Notes: a model not told the origin generated them from the sequence alone. A stretch of DNA of 64,000 bases from Protostelium mycophagum (GCA_002081555.1 MZNV01002806.1:1-64000); one strand, 5' to 3'. Counted from the stretch's first letter, positions 24,367 through 37,000 are shown. Numbers and translations are program-made.

Positions 24367-25010
24367 GGATAAAGATGGCTGAATCATTCTCTGATGCATT
24401 TTGTTTGTCATTTATTGTTGTTTTCATTTCACCTGGAAACTTGTATTTATCAATCATTTCGTCATCATTTGATGCTGACAACACAGAAAATCGAAGCCTC
24501 TGAAGTTCTGAAAGATTTCATAAAATCGGCGGACTGAAGAGCAACCGGTGGGAGACACCCTATATTTGCAATCAACCAACAGAGTAGAAGCAATAAGTGC
24601 CAGCAACAAATCAACAAAAGAGATCGACAGGGGTCCAGATCTGCTTTTCAGAGTCTACAAGCTGAGAAATTGTCATTGGAAGTTGTCAGAGTACCTTGAC
24701 AGTGCCAAAACAAAACAACTGAGGAGAATGTAAGTCAATTCATTGTGCCACTTCTCTAGCTGAAAGAATTTATTTGTGACTGGAAGAAACTTGATCGCAG
24801 ATATTTTCAGTTGTGGGCAGACCCACAGTATTTATTTGTTTGCAGCCTCTGCAGTGTTTCTTTATCAAATTACAATTTTTCAGTATCACAAAAACGTCGA
24901 TTCTACATTGAAGTTTGTTCCATCCTGGTGCCGTTGTGTTGCATTGAAATACTATGGTCCGGATATCCGTGCATGTCTAGAGTGTATCATATGTGACCCA
25001 GATTAATCTG
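24367..25010 (+). CDS. Hypothetical small locus, low support
   Basis: After ~170 bp of 3' flank, a segment at about 24548-24730 includes DLLFRVYKLRNCHWKLSEYL, followed by one that can be read as KEFICDWKKLDRRYFQLWAD then YLFVCSLCS. The junction is unclear. Aromatic and charged residues look protein-like, but no family is recognised. Confidence 0.25.
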
Positions 25011-25323
25011 AGGATTTAGTGTCAAGAGAAATCGACCTACCTGGTACTTTAAGTCACAATTCCTATTCTCATGTTACAGCGTGATCCGGCTGATCGATCC
25101 CAGGTGCAATTATGTCAACCAGGATTGGATTTCCTCATCTCAGTTTTGGACGGTGCTATAATTGAGCAGGCAGTCCGGTAGAAGTCCAACTGTCACGCAT
25201 ATTCGGTGGGATTCTGTCTTTGTATCATGCCGCCGCAATAATGATTAATTTCATCTTGTTAATCTCTTCTTGGCAGTACCGTTATCCCGCTGAACATTTG
25301 TGAGACAAAAAATATTTTTATCG
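25011..25323. other. Intergenic, nothing recognised
   Basis: No frame, repeat or RNA signature that I can support. Confidence 0.35.
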
Positions 25324-25554
25324 CTATACCTTGTCGGAGTTGCTAGGCGGAGTTGCCTCTTTGTTGGCGGTGTTTTTGTCCGCAGTGTTTTTGTCGGATC
25401 GTATTTTTGTAGGGGATGTCTTTGTGGTAGCAGTGTCAGTGTCGGCAGTGTCAGTACCGACAGTGTCAGTACCAACAGTGTAGAGATCCCCAGAAACACA
25501 CACTTTTCTGTTTCGTGAATGTTTCCTTTGATGATATTCATCAAAGGAACGCAT
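25324..25554 (-). CDS. Low-complexity Thr/Asp/Lys-rich ORF
   Basis: 76 codons from ATG, read on the minus strand. The middle is a run of imperfect TVGTDT/TADTDT units followed by DKNTADKNTANKE, all from a degenerate 9-18-bp DNA repeat. It could be a short repetitive surface protein or only a microsatellite that happens to be open. No signal peptide. Confidence 0.3.
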   Translation of the reverse strand: MRSFDEYHQRKHSRNRKVCVSGDLYTVGTDTVGTDTADTDTATTKTSPTKIRSDKNTADKNTANKEATPPSNSDKV

Positions 25555-25689
25555 AAATTATCACTTTTTGTTCTCACAGCAAGTTTATAGAGGTCTGTGT
25601 CGCTGTTGTTCGGTGCGTAATGTCGGGAAAACTCGATGATAACTGAGTGAAAATTCAGAGTTAATTTTGAATTGAAATATGCTGAAAGT

Positions 25690-25861
25690 GGGTCTGATGG
25701 GCAATATATAATAATTATTTTAATAATAATTATAATAATGTTAATAAAATGATAATAATGATTATTAAATGAAAATTAAAAATATATAAAATAAATAACA
25801 ATAATAATTATTTTAGTAAAATAATAATAATTATTATTTGTTAAAATAATGATAATAATAA
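25690..25861. repeat. AT-rich ATAATAATT simple-sequence tract
   Basis: Nearly pure A/T with repeated AATAATAATTATTTTA-like units on both strands, able to form many small hairpins. Confidence 0.85.
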
Positions 25862-26260
25862 TTATTTTAAGAAAATAATAATAACTATTATTTTATTCAC
25901 CATGTTGTCAGTTCCATGTTGTAATGTAATTTTGAAAACATTGAAAAAACCTACAACACATTTTTGAGGGTGGTCGTGTTCCTCCTTCTTTGCGAGAGCC
26001 GCTTTGAGCTCCTGCACCTCCCTCTTCAGATCGTCAAGTTGATCGAAAATGACTGTATGAGTCAGTCTGATCCAGATTGATCTTAAGGAAATATTTGAGA
26101 TCAGACCAAACTTACAATTTGACAAAGTCTCATTCCATGATGGCCAATTGTTCCTTCCTGCGAGTCGATTACCGGCGGTGTGGGTCGATCTAATCGCTTT
26201 GGAAGTGTGGGTAGAAGCTACCGGTGCCGGTTGTGTGGCGTTTTTTTCTCTGAATGGCAT
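25862..26260 (-). CDS. Small coiled-coil protein
   Basis: Two exons (26260-26116 and 26052-25862) are joined over a 63-bp intron (GTAAGT...CATACAG) in phase 1, giving 111 residues. The N-terminus is basic and Thr/Ser-rich. The second exon opens with a heptad-like stretch, FDQLDDLKREVQELKAALAK, a short parallel coiled coil. The C-terminus ends in a hydrophobic VNKIIVIIIFLK encoded by the AT tract, so the true end may be earlier by splicing. No family. Confidence 0.55.
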   Translation of the reverse strand: MPFREKNATQPAPVASTHTSKAIRSTHTAGNRLAGRNNWPSWNETLSNCKFGLISNISLRSIWIRLTHTVIFDQLDDLKREVQELKAALAKKEEHDHPQKCVVGFFNVFKITLQHGTDNMVNKIIVIIIFLK

Positions 26261-26478
26261 CCTCTATGATGTGTCCGTGATGTATGAACGAGCACTTCCC
26301 GTGACTTGACTATCTACAATGGTTGAATTTTTGAGCCACAACAAGGCAGACCAGTCCTGGGTATTTGAGCCAGACGTGTATACTTCGGTACTTGTGCAAG
26401 CTGGCAAATTGGGGCATCCATCATGATGCCAACAAGGAATGGTTCAAATTCCTGAGGAGTTGTAGACATATATGAATT

Positions 26479-27027
26479 ATGTATTATGAGAATTCACAGG
26501 ATAAAAAATGCTTCTTTTTGCAAGTGCACTCAAACCATCCAGCTTGGAAAGAGGCATATTGGAGTAGTGTTGGGAAAATCTTGTTATGTGCCTGCGACGC
26601 CTGTCGTGGGACCAGTTCCTTCACACAGTCGGGTGCCAACAGACACTTTGCCACTAAAAAGCATCGCAAAAATGTGCAAGAGTATATGAACCAATTAAAC
26701 AGTTTGGGATCAACTGATAATGACTCTGATCACACGGACAATCCGGCAGACGTCAACTTGACATCGGTGTATCCTGCCAACATTGACACCAATGAAGATG
26801 TGACAGAGATGGAACAAAATGGTCATCACAATTCATCAATTGAGGAAGAACATATGACAGATCAAGGCTGGAACCCAAACATATGTTGGCGTGTTCTGGT
26901 TGGAAGTAGTTGCACCCTACTATTCAACGAGAAAAGTCCTCAGAAGATATCATTGTCGCATCCAAGGGGAGCTAATCTAACGCAACGCTGGACCACTTGT
27001 TCTGCGGCCGATTTGCTCCGTTCTTGA
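26479..27027 (+). CDS. Zinc-finger (BED/C2H2-like) protein, partial
   Basis: Near residues 32-65 it carries ILLCACDACRGTSSFTQSG then RHFATKKHRKNV: Cys-x2-Cys ... His-x4-His, the spacing of C2H2/BED-type fingers used in DNA-binding proteins and DNA-transposon transposases. An Asp/Asn-rich linker follows. The frame ends at 27027; a neighbouring frame continues as LDHLFCGRFAPFLTKEG, so a splice or frame change near the end is likely. It could be the N-terminus of a decayed transposase-type gene, but no catalytic domain is seen. Confidence 0.45.
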   Translation: MYYENSQDKKCFFLQVHSNHPAWKEAYWSSVGKILLCACDACRGTSSFTQSGANRHFATKKHRKNVQEYMNQLNSLGSTDNDSDHTDNPADVNLTSVYPANIDTNEDVTEMEQNGHHNSSIEEEHMTDQGWNPNICWRVLVGSSCTLLFNEKSPQKISLSHPRGANLTQRWTTCSAADLLRS

Positions 27028-28265
27028 CGAAAGAAGGTTGTATCTACAGCTGAACCTTCAATGAAGTTGCTGAAGACTGGAGCATCACGGTACTAGTTAC
27101 CATGACTCAATTTGGACTCGTCACGGTCGTGGCGATACAATGCTGCTGGACAGAAACTGCGTGGCCATGAGATCTGCCAATCAGGTCAATATTGTGCACA
27201 TCAGTCATTTGAAAGAATTTGAAGGCAGTATATGCTCACAAAAAAGATTAAATCTCCACCAGAACTGTTCAGATGAATTGTGTGCTCTGTCAAGAATATG
27301 GATTCAATAGAAGGAAGATACCAACACCTCCACCACCTCCAAGCTTGGAGCTCTGCTAAGTGTCGTCATGATGTGTGTCACTTGAGATCAGGTGCACCTC
27401 AAAGAAGTGCATGCTCACAAGAAAAACATTCCTCACCGTAAGTGTGAGCCAATGTGTGGGACATGTCATCTCCACTGTGTTGGTACTAGATTGATGTTTG
27501 CATGATTGTTCACCTTGATAAATCTGAGAGGATCATTTAATATATGTTCTGCATCCATTTTCAATCTCCATTGAGTAAAAAGGTCTATTGATGTCATCAT
27601 GCAATTCAGACTTGGATGTGTTCTGTAAATCTACATGGCTGGCATGAAGTCTGACGGACGCGCATGCTTTCGATCATCTGTTGAACTCAATCGGATACGT
27701 CAAAATTCTTTCTTACTCTTTGAATCATCCACCAGGACCCAAAGCAATCGTTAAAGCCTGCAGCTGCTGCTCTCTACTTAAACCAAGATCTTGTAATCCC
27801 ATGTTGTATGCATGATTGAGACAGTCCAAAATCTGATAATAAATGTGATTGGTTTGGAGTTGGAAAGTTGGACTCGCAGATTCGCATAGTCACCCTGCAA
27901 AATTCTCTGTGTGGAAAGATCAGAGCACAATCAGCACGGTAAAAACCAGAGATTTGAGGATGCACAATCGTTATCAGAGCGTAACGGTACTTGAACAACT
28001 CAAATATTGTGTCCTTCAACTCAACAAAACCAATTGGAAATACAACACCACATGATTAGGGATCTCAGACCTTCTGGCTGACCTGCACTTCTGTGTCTCA
28101 GCCATCCCAAAAGACGCTTTAGCATTCTGAGTCAGCCACCTAAGCTTAAGCTCAGCATCTACAACAAGTTCATCTTTGAACTTCAGTTCTGATTCGACTA
28201 CAGTGGGAAGATCTGATTAGAGGCTGTATCAATCAGGATGAGGTTGTTGAGATGAAGAGAAGAGG
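27028..28265. other. Decayed sequence with one paralogous Cys motif
   Basis: About 27285-27350 can be read as LCQEYGFNRRKIPTPPPPP, closely like MCIRYGLNKKKIPKPPPPP at about 28.99-29.06 kb. The surrounding frames here are short and interrupted. The remainder has nothing recognisable. Confidence 0.4.
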
Positions 28266-28303
28266 ATGAATCATCTTGCGTGCATTGAGAATGGAGAATT
28301 CAA

Positions 28304-28505
28304 GAAGAGGCACTGCAAGCGGACGAGCCGACTCGCGTGTATCCTCAGGTGAGAATTTGATAAGAGGCACTGCAAGCGGACGAGCCGGCTCGCGTGTATC
28401 CTCAGGTGAAGACATTCGAGAATTCAAAAAGAGGCACTGCAAGCGGACGAGCCGACTCGCGTGTATCCTCAGGTGAGAATTTGATAAGAGGCACTGCAAG
28501 CGGAC
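28304..28505. repeat. Tandem repeat, 57-66-bp unit, about 3.5 copies
   Basis: Copies begin at about 28304, 28362, 28428 and 28485 with AAGAGGCACTGCAAGCGGAC. They continue through GAGCCGACTCGCGTGTATCC to TCAGGTGA, and differ mainly in the last part (GAATTTGAT against GACATTCGAGAATTCA). Each ends near a TCAGGTGA that could serve as a splice site. Partly open on both strands (RADSRVSSGE on plus). Confidence 0.9.
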
Positions 28506-28755
28506 ACGTGGATCCGAAAAAAGGGACCTTCCGGGTAATATGAAATCTTTTGTACGGTAATAACCGTAGAGTTATTTACAGTAAGCTGGCGCAAGATGCG
28601 ACCTTTCCGTCAGATGCCACCATTTACGGATATATTGCAGATTGGATGATGATAGGCGGATCCAAAATTTCCTCGGACTTCAACTTGAAAAGTTTGCGAA
28701 CACTGAGACAAAATGGTTCGCGTGGCTTCTCTTCCTGGAAAATTTTAATCTGATT

Positions 28756-28829
28756 GCATTAAATCAGTTAAAATCTAAAAGGTTATCATTATTACGGATA
28801 ACTGTAGTAATTCTAGAGCTAATACAATG
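28756..28829 (+). pseudogene. Fragment of small-subunit (18S) rRNA
   Basis: The stretch ATTAAATCAGTTA, ~30 variable bases, then GGATAACTGTAGTAATTCTAG and AGCTAATACA is the universally conserved 5' region of eukaryotic SSU rRNA (helices near positions 80-170). Only ~74 bp match; both flanks are unrelated sequence and the block lies inside a longer protein-like open frame. It is a stray rDNA piece, not a working rRNA gene. Confidence 0.9.
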
Positions 28830-28849
28830 TAAAATAGGTTTGCAAGCAT

Positions 28850-29226
28850 GCCAGGAGAAAATTCACAGAGAACGCCGATGGATGTGTGGACATGCATCAT
28901 GCAAATCAGGAAACTACAACATTCCTCAGTCATTTGAGCAGGGCAGCAAGGCCATTCATAATCATGAGAAGAAAGTTCACCTTCATAACGATTGTCCCAA
29001 TACATGTGAGATGTGCATCAGATACGGTCTTAACAAGAAGAAAATTCCAAAACCACCCCCACCTCCTGGTCAGAAGACTCATTATTGCCGGCATGATCCT
29101 GTCGTCATCAGCTTATTCTGTCAAAGAAACGAGAAAAATAATAAATCTCATACATGGCCAAAAACTACCTTGGATTTCTCCGGGCCAGATTTACGTAGCA
29201 GGCCAGAATTGCACCTTTTTTTCTAA
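28850..29226 (+). CDS. Putative Cys/His-rich zinc-binding protein
   Basis: The segment has CGHASCKSGNY, then HNHEKKVHLHNDCPNTCEMC and RYGLNKKKIPKPPPPPG, and later THYCRHDPV. The C-x4-C ... H-x-H ... C-x2-C pattern suggests one or two zinc sites. A diverged copy exists near 27.3 kb. The open frame runs back through the rRNA fragment to 28642, but that part is not likely coding, so the start is unknown. Confidence 0.4.
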
Positions 29227-29339
29227 AACCACGAATGAAACAAAACAAAACCTGCGTTGTGCAAGACGTACAGAAAAGACAACAAAGAACAATACACCAA
29301 TAATAAATATATAATAAACTTATTGAAAATATAAAAAAT

Positions 29340-30060
29340 GAACCTCAAAACCAGCAGAGCCAGAGGTTGTGCATAAGCTTTTAGAGTCGCTAGAAAAGAC
29401 ACTGGAAGAGGTCAGAGATCACCAGGTCAATTTATCTGACATATTAGAAAAAATTTTGATCTACAATTAGACAATTGGTATTCCAAACCTTGTCAGCCGA
29501 TGGTCTATATTTATGATCCGGCAGAAGATGGTTGAATTACCCCCTATAGAGTCTTCACACTTATTGAGCAAGGCCTTCCACAGAAAATTGGTGTTGCAGG
29601 AATTGGTGATAACCTGTCCAATATTCAGTGGAGATCTATTTATACAGGTCAGTGAATACAAATCCGTCTCATGTTCATAGGACGAGCTGCACTACAGGGG
29701 AAGAAGGAGATGATTTCTTATCTTGAAGAAGCTGAAGCAGGTCAAGGCTATTATTGGAACTGGTCAGAATTAGTCAGACAAGGAGTGGTGTATAAGATGG
29801 AGGAGAATTTCAAAGATTTTATCAGTTAAAAATGTTGCTGAGCTTGATAACTCACCAACATTACAAGCTCTATTGAGCCTTTCTCAATCTCGCGGAGACA
29901 CCTGGAAAAATACAAAAAAAGCGTTTCAAAGTGCAGGTGACTTTTTATTTAATTATCTCAATTCAAGGGTGGCCATTTTCCATTGCCATGTGGTAGGGTA
30001 TGTCGTAGGAGGTGGAGAAGTGATGATGAGACCTCTCTGCCACCATATCACTCATTTAAA
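29340..30060 (+). CDS. Hypothetical protein, probably degraded
   Basis: From about 29469 a protein-like stretch reads DNWYSKPCQPMVYIYDPAED, then PYRVFTLIEQGLPQKIGVAG and IQWRSIYTG. Over a 34-bp intron-like gap (GTCAGT...CATAG) it continues as RAALQGKKEMISYLEEAEAG and YYWNWSELVRQGVVYKMEEN. There is one in-frame stop (TGA, shortly after PAEDG) with no intron to explain it. A further piece near 29830-29937 reads AELDNSPTLQALLSLSQSRG. No family recognised. Confidence 0.35.
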
Positions 30061-31045
30061 TTGATATGTTTGGAGGATTATGAAGGCTTGATTCTACTAC
30101 TTGGAAGTAGTCCTCTCTATCGAAATTGTTTGACCCCTACAGTTGTCTGCATGGCTGGACATCCATTTCACATATATATGTCAGTAGTGGTCCAATTGCA
30201 AGACAGAGAGGGTCAGCCACATGCCATCAAGTCCAACATACCATACTACTGGTGTATTGGCTGTTTGGTCATGCTGTGGTGTGCTGTGGTGATCTTCGGG
30301 TGATTATGATTTACGTGCAGAAAATCAAATCAAATCATCACAAAGACACGAGAGTTTAGGTACGGGATGCAATGTATATTATTGCATAGAAACACGGTCA
30401 TAGTAAAGAGAAGCACTAACTAGATTGAAACTTCTCAACATCAACCATATTGTGATATGGTATGATATTGTTGATGTGATTCCAGCAGGAGCCACCCAGG
30501 AGTCTACGCAACAAGAATCAACTTGAATGTATAATAAAGAGGCTCATTCATGAGTCATTCTCATTTCCATCCTCGCACCGTATTTTGTATTTTTTGACAA
30601 AAATCTCAAGTACTGTGACACAACTCATGCAGTATAGACACCTGATCAAGTCCAGCCTGTAAAGTTAGGCAGAAATAAGCACAAATCATTGAATGAGCAG
30701 CCAATACCAAAAAAATGGATTAAAAACCATTTGCAAAGTAGATCTTTCTCTTTTTGAGTGTTAGCTCTACACAATATGACTTTTTTTTCAGCCAACTAGA
30801 CCACCTTGTTTAACCATACTGATGGGCACACTGTCATCTTATCTTATGCTTTGCATAGTCAGCTATCATATAACCAAGTTTCAAATATCAGCTTAGACTA
30901 TAAGACACAATATTGTCATCTCAAGTTGGTTTAGTTTGCTCAAAAAAAAAGTCCGGTTGTGTAGAGCCTCTGTGTGAATAAAAATTTTTAGTGTTAAATA
31001 TTCTATGACAACAAAGAAAATGAATGGGAATCACCAACATCAAAT
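30061..31045. other. Intergenic between zinc/unknown genes and MACPF gene
   Basis: No supported gene. An AATAAAG signal occurs near 30535. The MACPF gene on the minus strand ends at 31046. Confidence 0.45.
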
Positions 31046-34000
31046 TTATGCGCCCATAGGGGGTTGTATTGTCCAACTCTGCTGTGGCACATTTGTACAG
31101 GCTCTCGTTAATATGTCAGTCAAATCTCCGGTCAGGATTGGCTGCGGTAGATTGGGGTTAAAATGGTTATAAAAGAACTGTAGAGGAGGTAGTGGATCAC
31201 TATTGGAATCCATCCACATGCTGCTTATTGAGACACAACCCCCATTAAATCCAATTCTACCGAATAGAAATGGATTGCATAGATTGTACGTCACTGTCTT
31301 GCTCGACTGGATGTAATCTGGCATGAATGGTCCACAAGCATAAGTAAAATCGGAGGTCATGTTGGTTCCCGTGATCATCATGACCTTGGTCGAAGTGTAA
31401 AGCGTCGCATTTCCCTTTGAGTTAAAGGCGGTGAAATGCATCTCTGAGATGACACTGGCTGGATGGATACACCCGGATAATTGTACAGATGTCAGAGTGA
31501 CAAACAGGCCCCCGCGTCTTCCCATGAACCAGTCCGCAGTCACATTCTCGCATACTGACCCCGAATACGCCGGTGTAACAAATATGTTCACGTCTGATAA
31601 TAGCCGCGGCTTGATGTGGGCTGGCACTGGACTATCCCGGCGGATCAATTCAAATGTCATGGTGCTGCGACCTTGAATGTATAGAGGCTGATACATCAGC
31701 AGCTCGATGTTTAAGACCTCTCCTTGATTTGCTAGAAATTCGTCAGGACCTTGATTCGCTTGAATCAGAAATATTACCAATCAAATGTACATTGGTGTAG
31801 ATAGTGCCCGTTGCATCTTGAGACGGATCAGATGAGGGAGACATGGCAATGTATAATCTCGAATCACCAATAGTGTTCATCTTTGTATTTGTGATGTTGA
31901 GCGTATCAAATCCTAAATATAGACTGGAATTGAGTGTAATATCCTTCGGATATATCCACATTTTGTCGACACACTGTTGAGAAGAAAATCCTCTTGCGGG
32001 TCTTCCGGAGCATGCATTGGGGTCTCCACGTTGAGGAGAAAGTGGATCTCTGGGAAACGGATATCTAGGGTATAACTCCACACTCTAAAACATTGAATGA
32101 CTATTTTTGAAGACATTTACTGTACCTGTAATTGACCGACATTAGTTGGTATCCAATGTGTGGTCTTTCCATTAGCCTCCAGACTGCATATATACTCCTT
32201 ACAATTGGTGTTGCTCACAAATGCTGAAGCGTGTCCTTTTGTTCCCAAGAATCTGACCATAAGATCTTTTATCGCACCCATATATGGTGGATTCTGCCAA
32301 TCTAATACCATCTGTCCATCATCAGTATTATCTTCTATATTTGAGTTGTACACCTACCTTAATCTTGTTTGTGATAATTGTCTTGGGAAGACTGCATATC
32401 ACACCATCTTGTGCACTTCCAACACAAGTCGATAAGGTATTGACAGGGCTATCACAAACTGCTCCAGGACAGCTCCATCTGTCATTATGTCATCTTATGT
32501 CAGTTGTGTCATTTTGTCGTCTACCTGTCAAGATCCATCATCGTCCCGTCTCCTCCAAAATTGAACTCTTGAGCATCTGTCAAGTCAACAACGTGAATGC
32601 CCTTCACAGCCCATCCCGCTGGTGAATCACCAATCGCATATCCGTAGTCTTCCTCTCTGAAATCGGTAACTAACACGTTCTCGATATCTCCAAGAAATGA
32701 GCTCTTGAATGTGAAGGTGAGTGAGTCTCCCGCTTCAAAGATTGATGTCGATTCGTTCTTTGGGTCACCGAGCATCAGCCACTTGTCCATCTGGGCAGTC
32801 GCACCAATCAATCTGAACGAGAAAGGACCATATATTAGATCTCCCCTAGCCCCCTCTGACACGCTCTTCATCTCCAGCTATATTATTCAGAATATATTCA
32901 ATTCCTAACAATTATACTCTTACACTGATGCGGTATTCTGTGGATGAATCTGGGTCATAATCCGCTCCAGTCATTGTGTAACTGTTTTGGACTGCATGGT
33001 ACCATCTTGATCTGACCTCCACTCCTCCAGCCAGCATCGGTAACAGATTTCCTGAATTCATTCAGATTTTTACGTCACTGTGAAGTCATTCACCTATGGC
33101 ATCTACTGTGTGTGCGATGGGTACAGGTAATAAATCAATTGTGGCAGCCCAGTCACTGTATGTGTTTGGTCCACTTCCAGAGTCTCCTGCTGGTCCAAAT
33201 GACCCAGGTGCGCCACCAAAAGTGAGAATACTGGATCTAGTTGTGGTAGATTCGAAACTGCTCTGCTGAGACTGGGAATCTATCGAAGGTCATACATTTT
33301 GGATAAACATAATATATAATGAACTAGACATACCACTCTGGGAACCGGCATAAGATGCAGATGCACCACCTGAAAATCCATAACCTGATGCCTCTGCAGA
33401 AAAGCCTGCACTGAGACTAGAAGAGCTGGCACTCTGTGATTGCAAGAAATAGGACGATTTATTGATGGAAGAGATCATCTGTAATTTTCCACCCATAGTA
33501 GCAGATTTGTAATAATGAGTACCGTATTTCTTGACCAGACTGATCCAAGGGTCTGTCGTGTCATCAGCCTTGGGTCTGATTGCATATGCCAGATCTTGTA
33601 CAAAATTCTCGCTAAAAGGTGGATATTTATAGCTCTTGAACTGCATGTGATAGCTTTCGCATCTGGTCTCCGTCACTGATAACTGTGAACTCCCATCTCT
33701 CTTCACACTTGAGCTTGCAGAGCTCGAAGCAGATTTTGAGAAGGAGGCAGACGCTGAAAAAGAACATCCAAAGGCGCCCCCTGAGGCAGACAGCGAAGCA
33801 GAATAAGCTGTGAATTGTCAGAATAAAGTGTGACATATGATGACTGACAGCTCTCTGAATCCATGGATTGGGTCATCTCTTGAGAAGAGCTGTAGAATTT
33901 AGATGAAGAAGTGAATGTACACGTGGGTGATGGTATGGCCACTATCTCCTCTGGTATCATATATACAGTTCCCCTAATATGAGGTCATTACTATTATTCA

Positions 34001-37000
34001 TTATTATATAAATGTTCACCTGTACACATCTTCCATCCAATAGGTAGAATTATCACAATAACTGAGTGAGAACAACGTAGCAGTTAATTCCTCTCCAGTC
34101 AGCCAGTCTATACCATGGGACACATGCTTGATTCCTGGAAGTGTTCCTGATTCTTGTTGATTCAACATGATTCCGATGCTATCCATCGCCAAATTTGTCG
34201 GGAACAATATCGGTCTTCCGTTGTAGAAGTTAGTTCCGGTGGACGGGCAAGATTGTGATAATCTGGATCTCAAACAGTCCACGAGGTCCTGTCCTCCCGG
34301 GCAGAATTCTGTGTATTTGTCAGATTGATTTAATAATGAAAATAAGTCATCTCTACCATCTGTGTCATCCACAGCATAAGGAGGTGCAGTGTACCGATCA
34401 AATGCGTGATCAAAAACGATGGCGGGAACCTGGAATTCGAATAGAAATAGATCAGCGGGATCTATTAATCTGGTCGCCTCGAGGGTCCCGTTGGTCAATT
34501 TCAGATAAGATTGTAATGTTTGGTCCTGTCACAGTAAATGTACGTTCATCCACAATGATAATCTGTATATCTTACTGAGGCGATCGCTATGGTAAACCAT
34601 GAATAGACTTGTTTGATGGAAAATATCGTTCCCTGGCTGGACATATGCATTGGAAAGCTATTGTTACTTAATAAGGTCCAGAATTTGCCATTGAGATCAG
34701 ATATTCTGAATAATTCTGTGCTAGTCCCCACAGCAGATAACTGATAAGTGGAGGCTATGCTGACATCTGTCACATCGCCCTGATGCACCATTATTTACAT
34801 CTCCTAACGAGAATTGAAAAGCTTACGTGTATGCTGCCGTACTGATTGGTCCAAAAGAAACTACTGTTCGCCTTGTTGGATATGATTATTCCCTGCCCAT
34901 CTTGTAGTGTTCCTGTGGCTACTGGGAACCTATCATCGTTGGACTTCGAATCACTTATTATTCAGATATCACCTGCTTATGACCTCCAGCAGGGGGATTG
35001 TGGGTGGAATTGGTATAGCTGGACTATATGTGAATAGAGCATAAGCGTAAAGTCCTCCCACTTCCAATATCACTGTCAGATTGGTACCGTTACCACCTTC
35101 CAGATAACAATTGAAGCTTTTTCCGGGTGTTAAAAATGCGGCATTGGAACAATTGTGCGTTCCAACTGTGATATTGATGACAGACGCTTCATCACCAAAT
35201 CCGTAGCCTTCTACAGTCAAAATGCCACCGTCTACGGTCACACTGTCCAAACGTGTCACTATCGGAGGACTCCACCCTTGTTTCTTGCAGACTGATCATC
35301 AAACTTTTGCAGTGTTTTTGTCCTCAACCACTCATCTGGACCTGATCTGACTGCATTTTCAGGAAGATCCTCTGGGAAACTGGCTCAACAAATTCGCAGA
35401 GGGCAACGCAAGCATTTTGGACCATACAGAAAAGGGTGAGGATTCACGTCCTTCGGTGGGTGAAACGCTTCTGACAGGTGTCATGATCTGCAAGACCTTT
35501 GTTGAAGTTATTGACAGTCCCCATACTTGCAGTATATATTTGTACAGCCTGAGACACCTGATGATGTGGGTGCATTTTTCTGAACTTCAATCAAGAATAA
35601 CTTGCCACCTGTCCTCCCACGTTGACAACGACAGATTGTGGACCAGATTTTCCACCTCCTGATAGATAACATATGATGGTGTTCTCTATTATAGTTGTCT
35701 GATTGCAGGGAACCCCACCCACCGTGACATTTAGATGAGAAGGGTCACTCCCTATGTTTGTTCCGTTCACTTTGATACCGGTTCCTGGGGGTAATATCTC
35801 TATTGGTCTATCGATTGTGGGTGGGTTGTATGAGAAATAATGATCTTGGGATAGTTGTCCTCCCATGTTGAAGGAAATTGTCAAATTCTGTCCCACTCCA
35901 GGTGGTATTTGACAATTGACAGTTGTCAAGTTGAAAACTGTTGGACTGTTGCACAATAATCCTCCTATCATCACGCTAATGTTGGGTGAATTCTGTGGAC
36001 CGAAATTTGATCCTGAGATATACACCAGCCCTCCTTCGGTGTCAGCGGAGGTGATGGATACTACTCGTGGAGGTAGATATGAGAATATATTGATCAAGGG
36101 TGTTTGTCCATTGTATACTGTTGTAGAGCTCTGTTTGTTTACTACCACATTGACCGGCAAATTGAATCCAACCGATGACGTCACATTACACGTTATTTGA
36201 GTGGACGACAACGGCTTCGCTCCTGGACAGCTCATCCCGTTTACATAGACTTGCAGATTGCTCGTGAAACTGGATCCATATATTGTGATGGGACCACCAC
36301 TGGTTGGTGACATACTGACACCTGTCACTCTGGGAGGTAGGTATCCAATGGTATCCGACAAGGTTGCACTCCAACTTCCCACGGTAAATTTGACACGAGA
36401 GGATAGTCACCACCATCTCCGGGACTCATGTAACATATTAAGACAGTGTGAGGTGTCTGAAAGGCCAAATTCGTGCAAGGTACGGTGCCTATAATGTATA
36501 ATGATATGTAGCTCGTGTCACTACCTGTTACGCCTCAGTCCAGATCAGATAGATAGGTTTTTACTTACCAAAGTTCTTGCCGCGGATAGTGACTGCACCA
36601 CCAGTGACATCTGGACCGATTATAGAATTGATAAGAGGTGCATTGTAGGAAAAGGTCGATACTCCACTTCGTCCGTTCACCAAAAGGATCAATTGGAAAT
36701 TCACGCCAATTCCTGGAAGCACCTGACAGACGACTTCGTTGGTTGCTGTCATAGTAATAGCGGTACATTCATTGACACCAATATTGATATGTATCGTTTC
36801 CGAAACCTAATCCACGGATAGTGACTGATCCTCCAGAAGTGTCACAACCTGACACATAGATGGGGGTGCGTAATCATAGCTTGCTACACCAGAACTCTGT
36901 CCACTAATGATGACTTGTACTTGATTTCCCAGACCTCCTCCATTAGGTATCTGACAGGTGATGTTGGTGCTATCGTTCTGCATCTGAATATTCCCACAGT

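Noticed and set aside
25300-25518. Plus-strand Cys/Gly/Val-rich ORF
   Set aside because: It is the shadow of the minus-strand TVGTDT repeat; both may be only a microsatellite.
25690-25861. Replication origin or matrix-attachment site in the AT tract
   Set aside because: The composition alone is not evidence; simple AT repeats are enough to explain it.
28642-28855. Protein-coding start of the zinc-type ORF
   Set aside because: The open frame runs through the SSU rRNA fragment, so its first ~70 codons are not credible protein.
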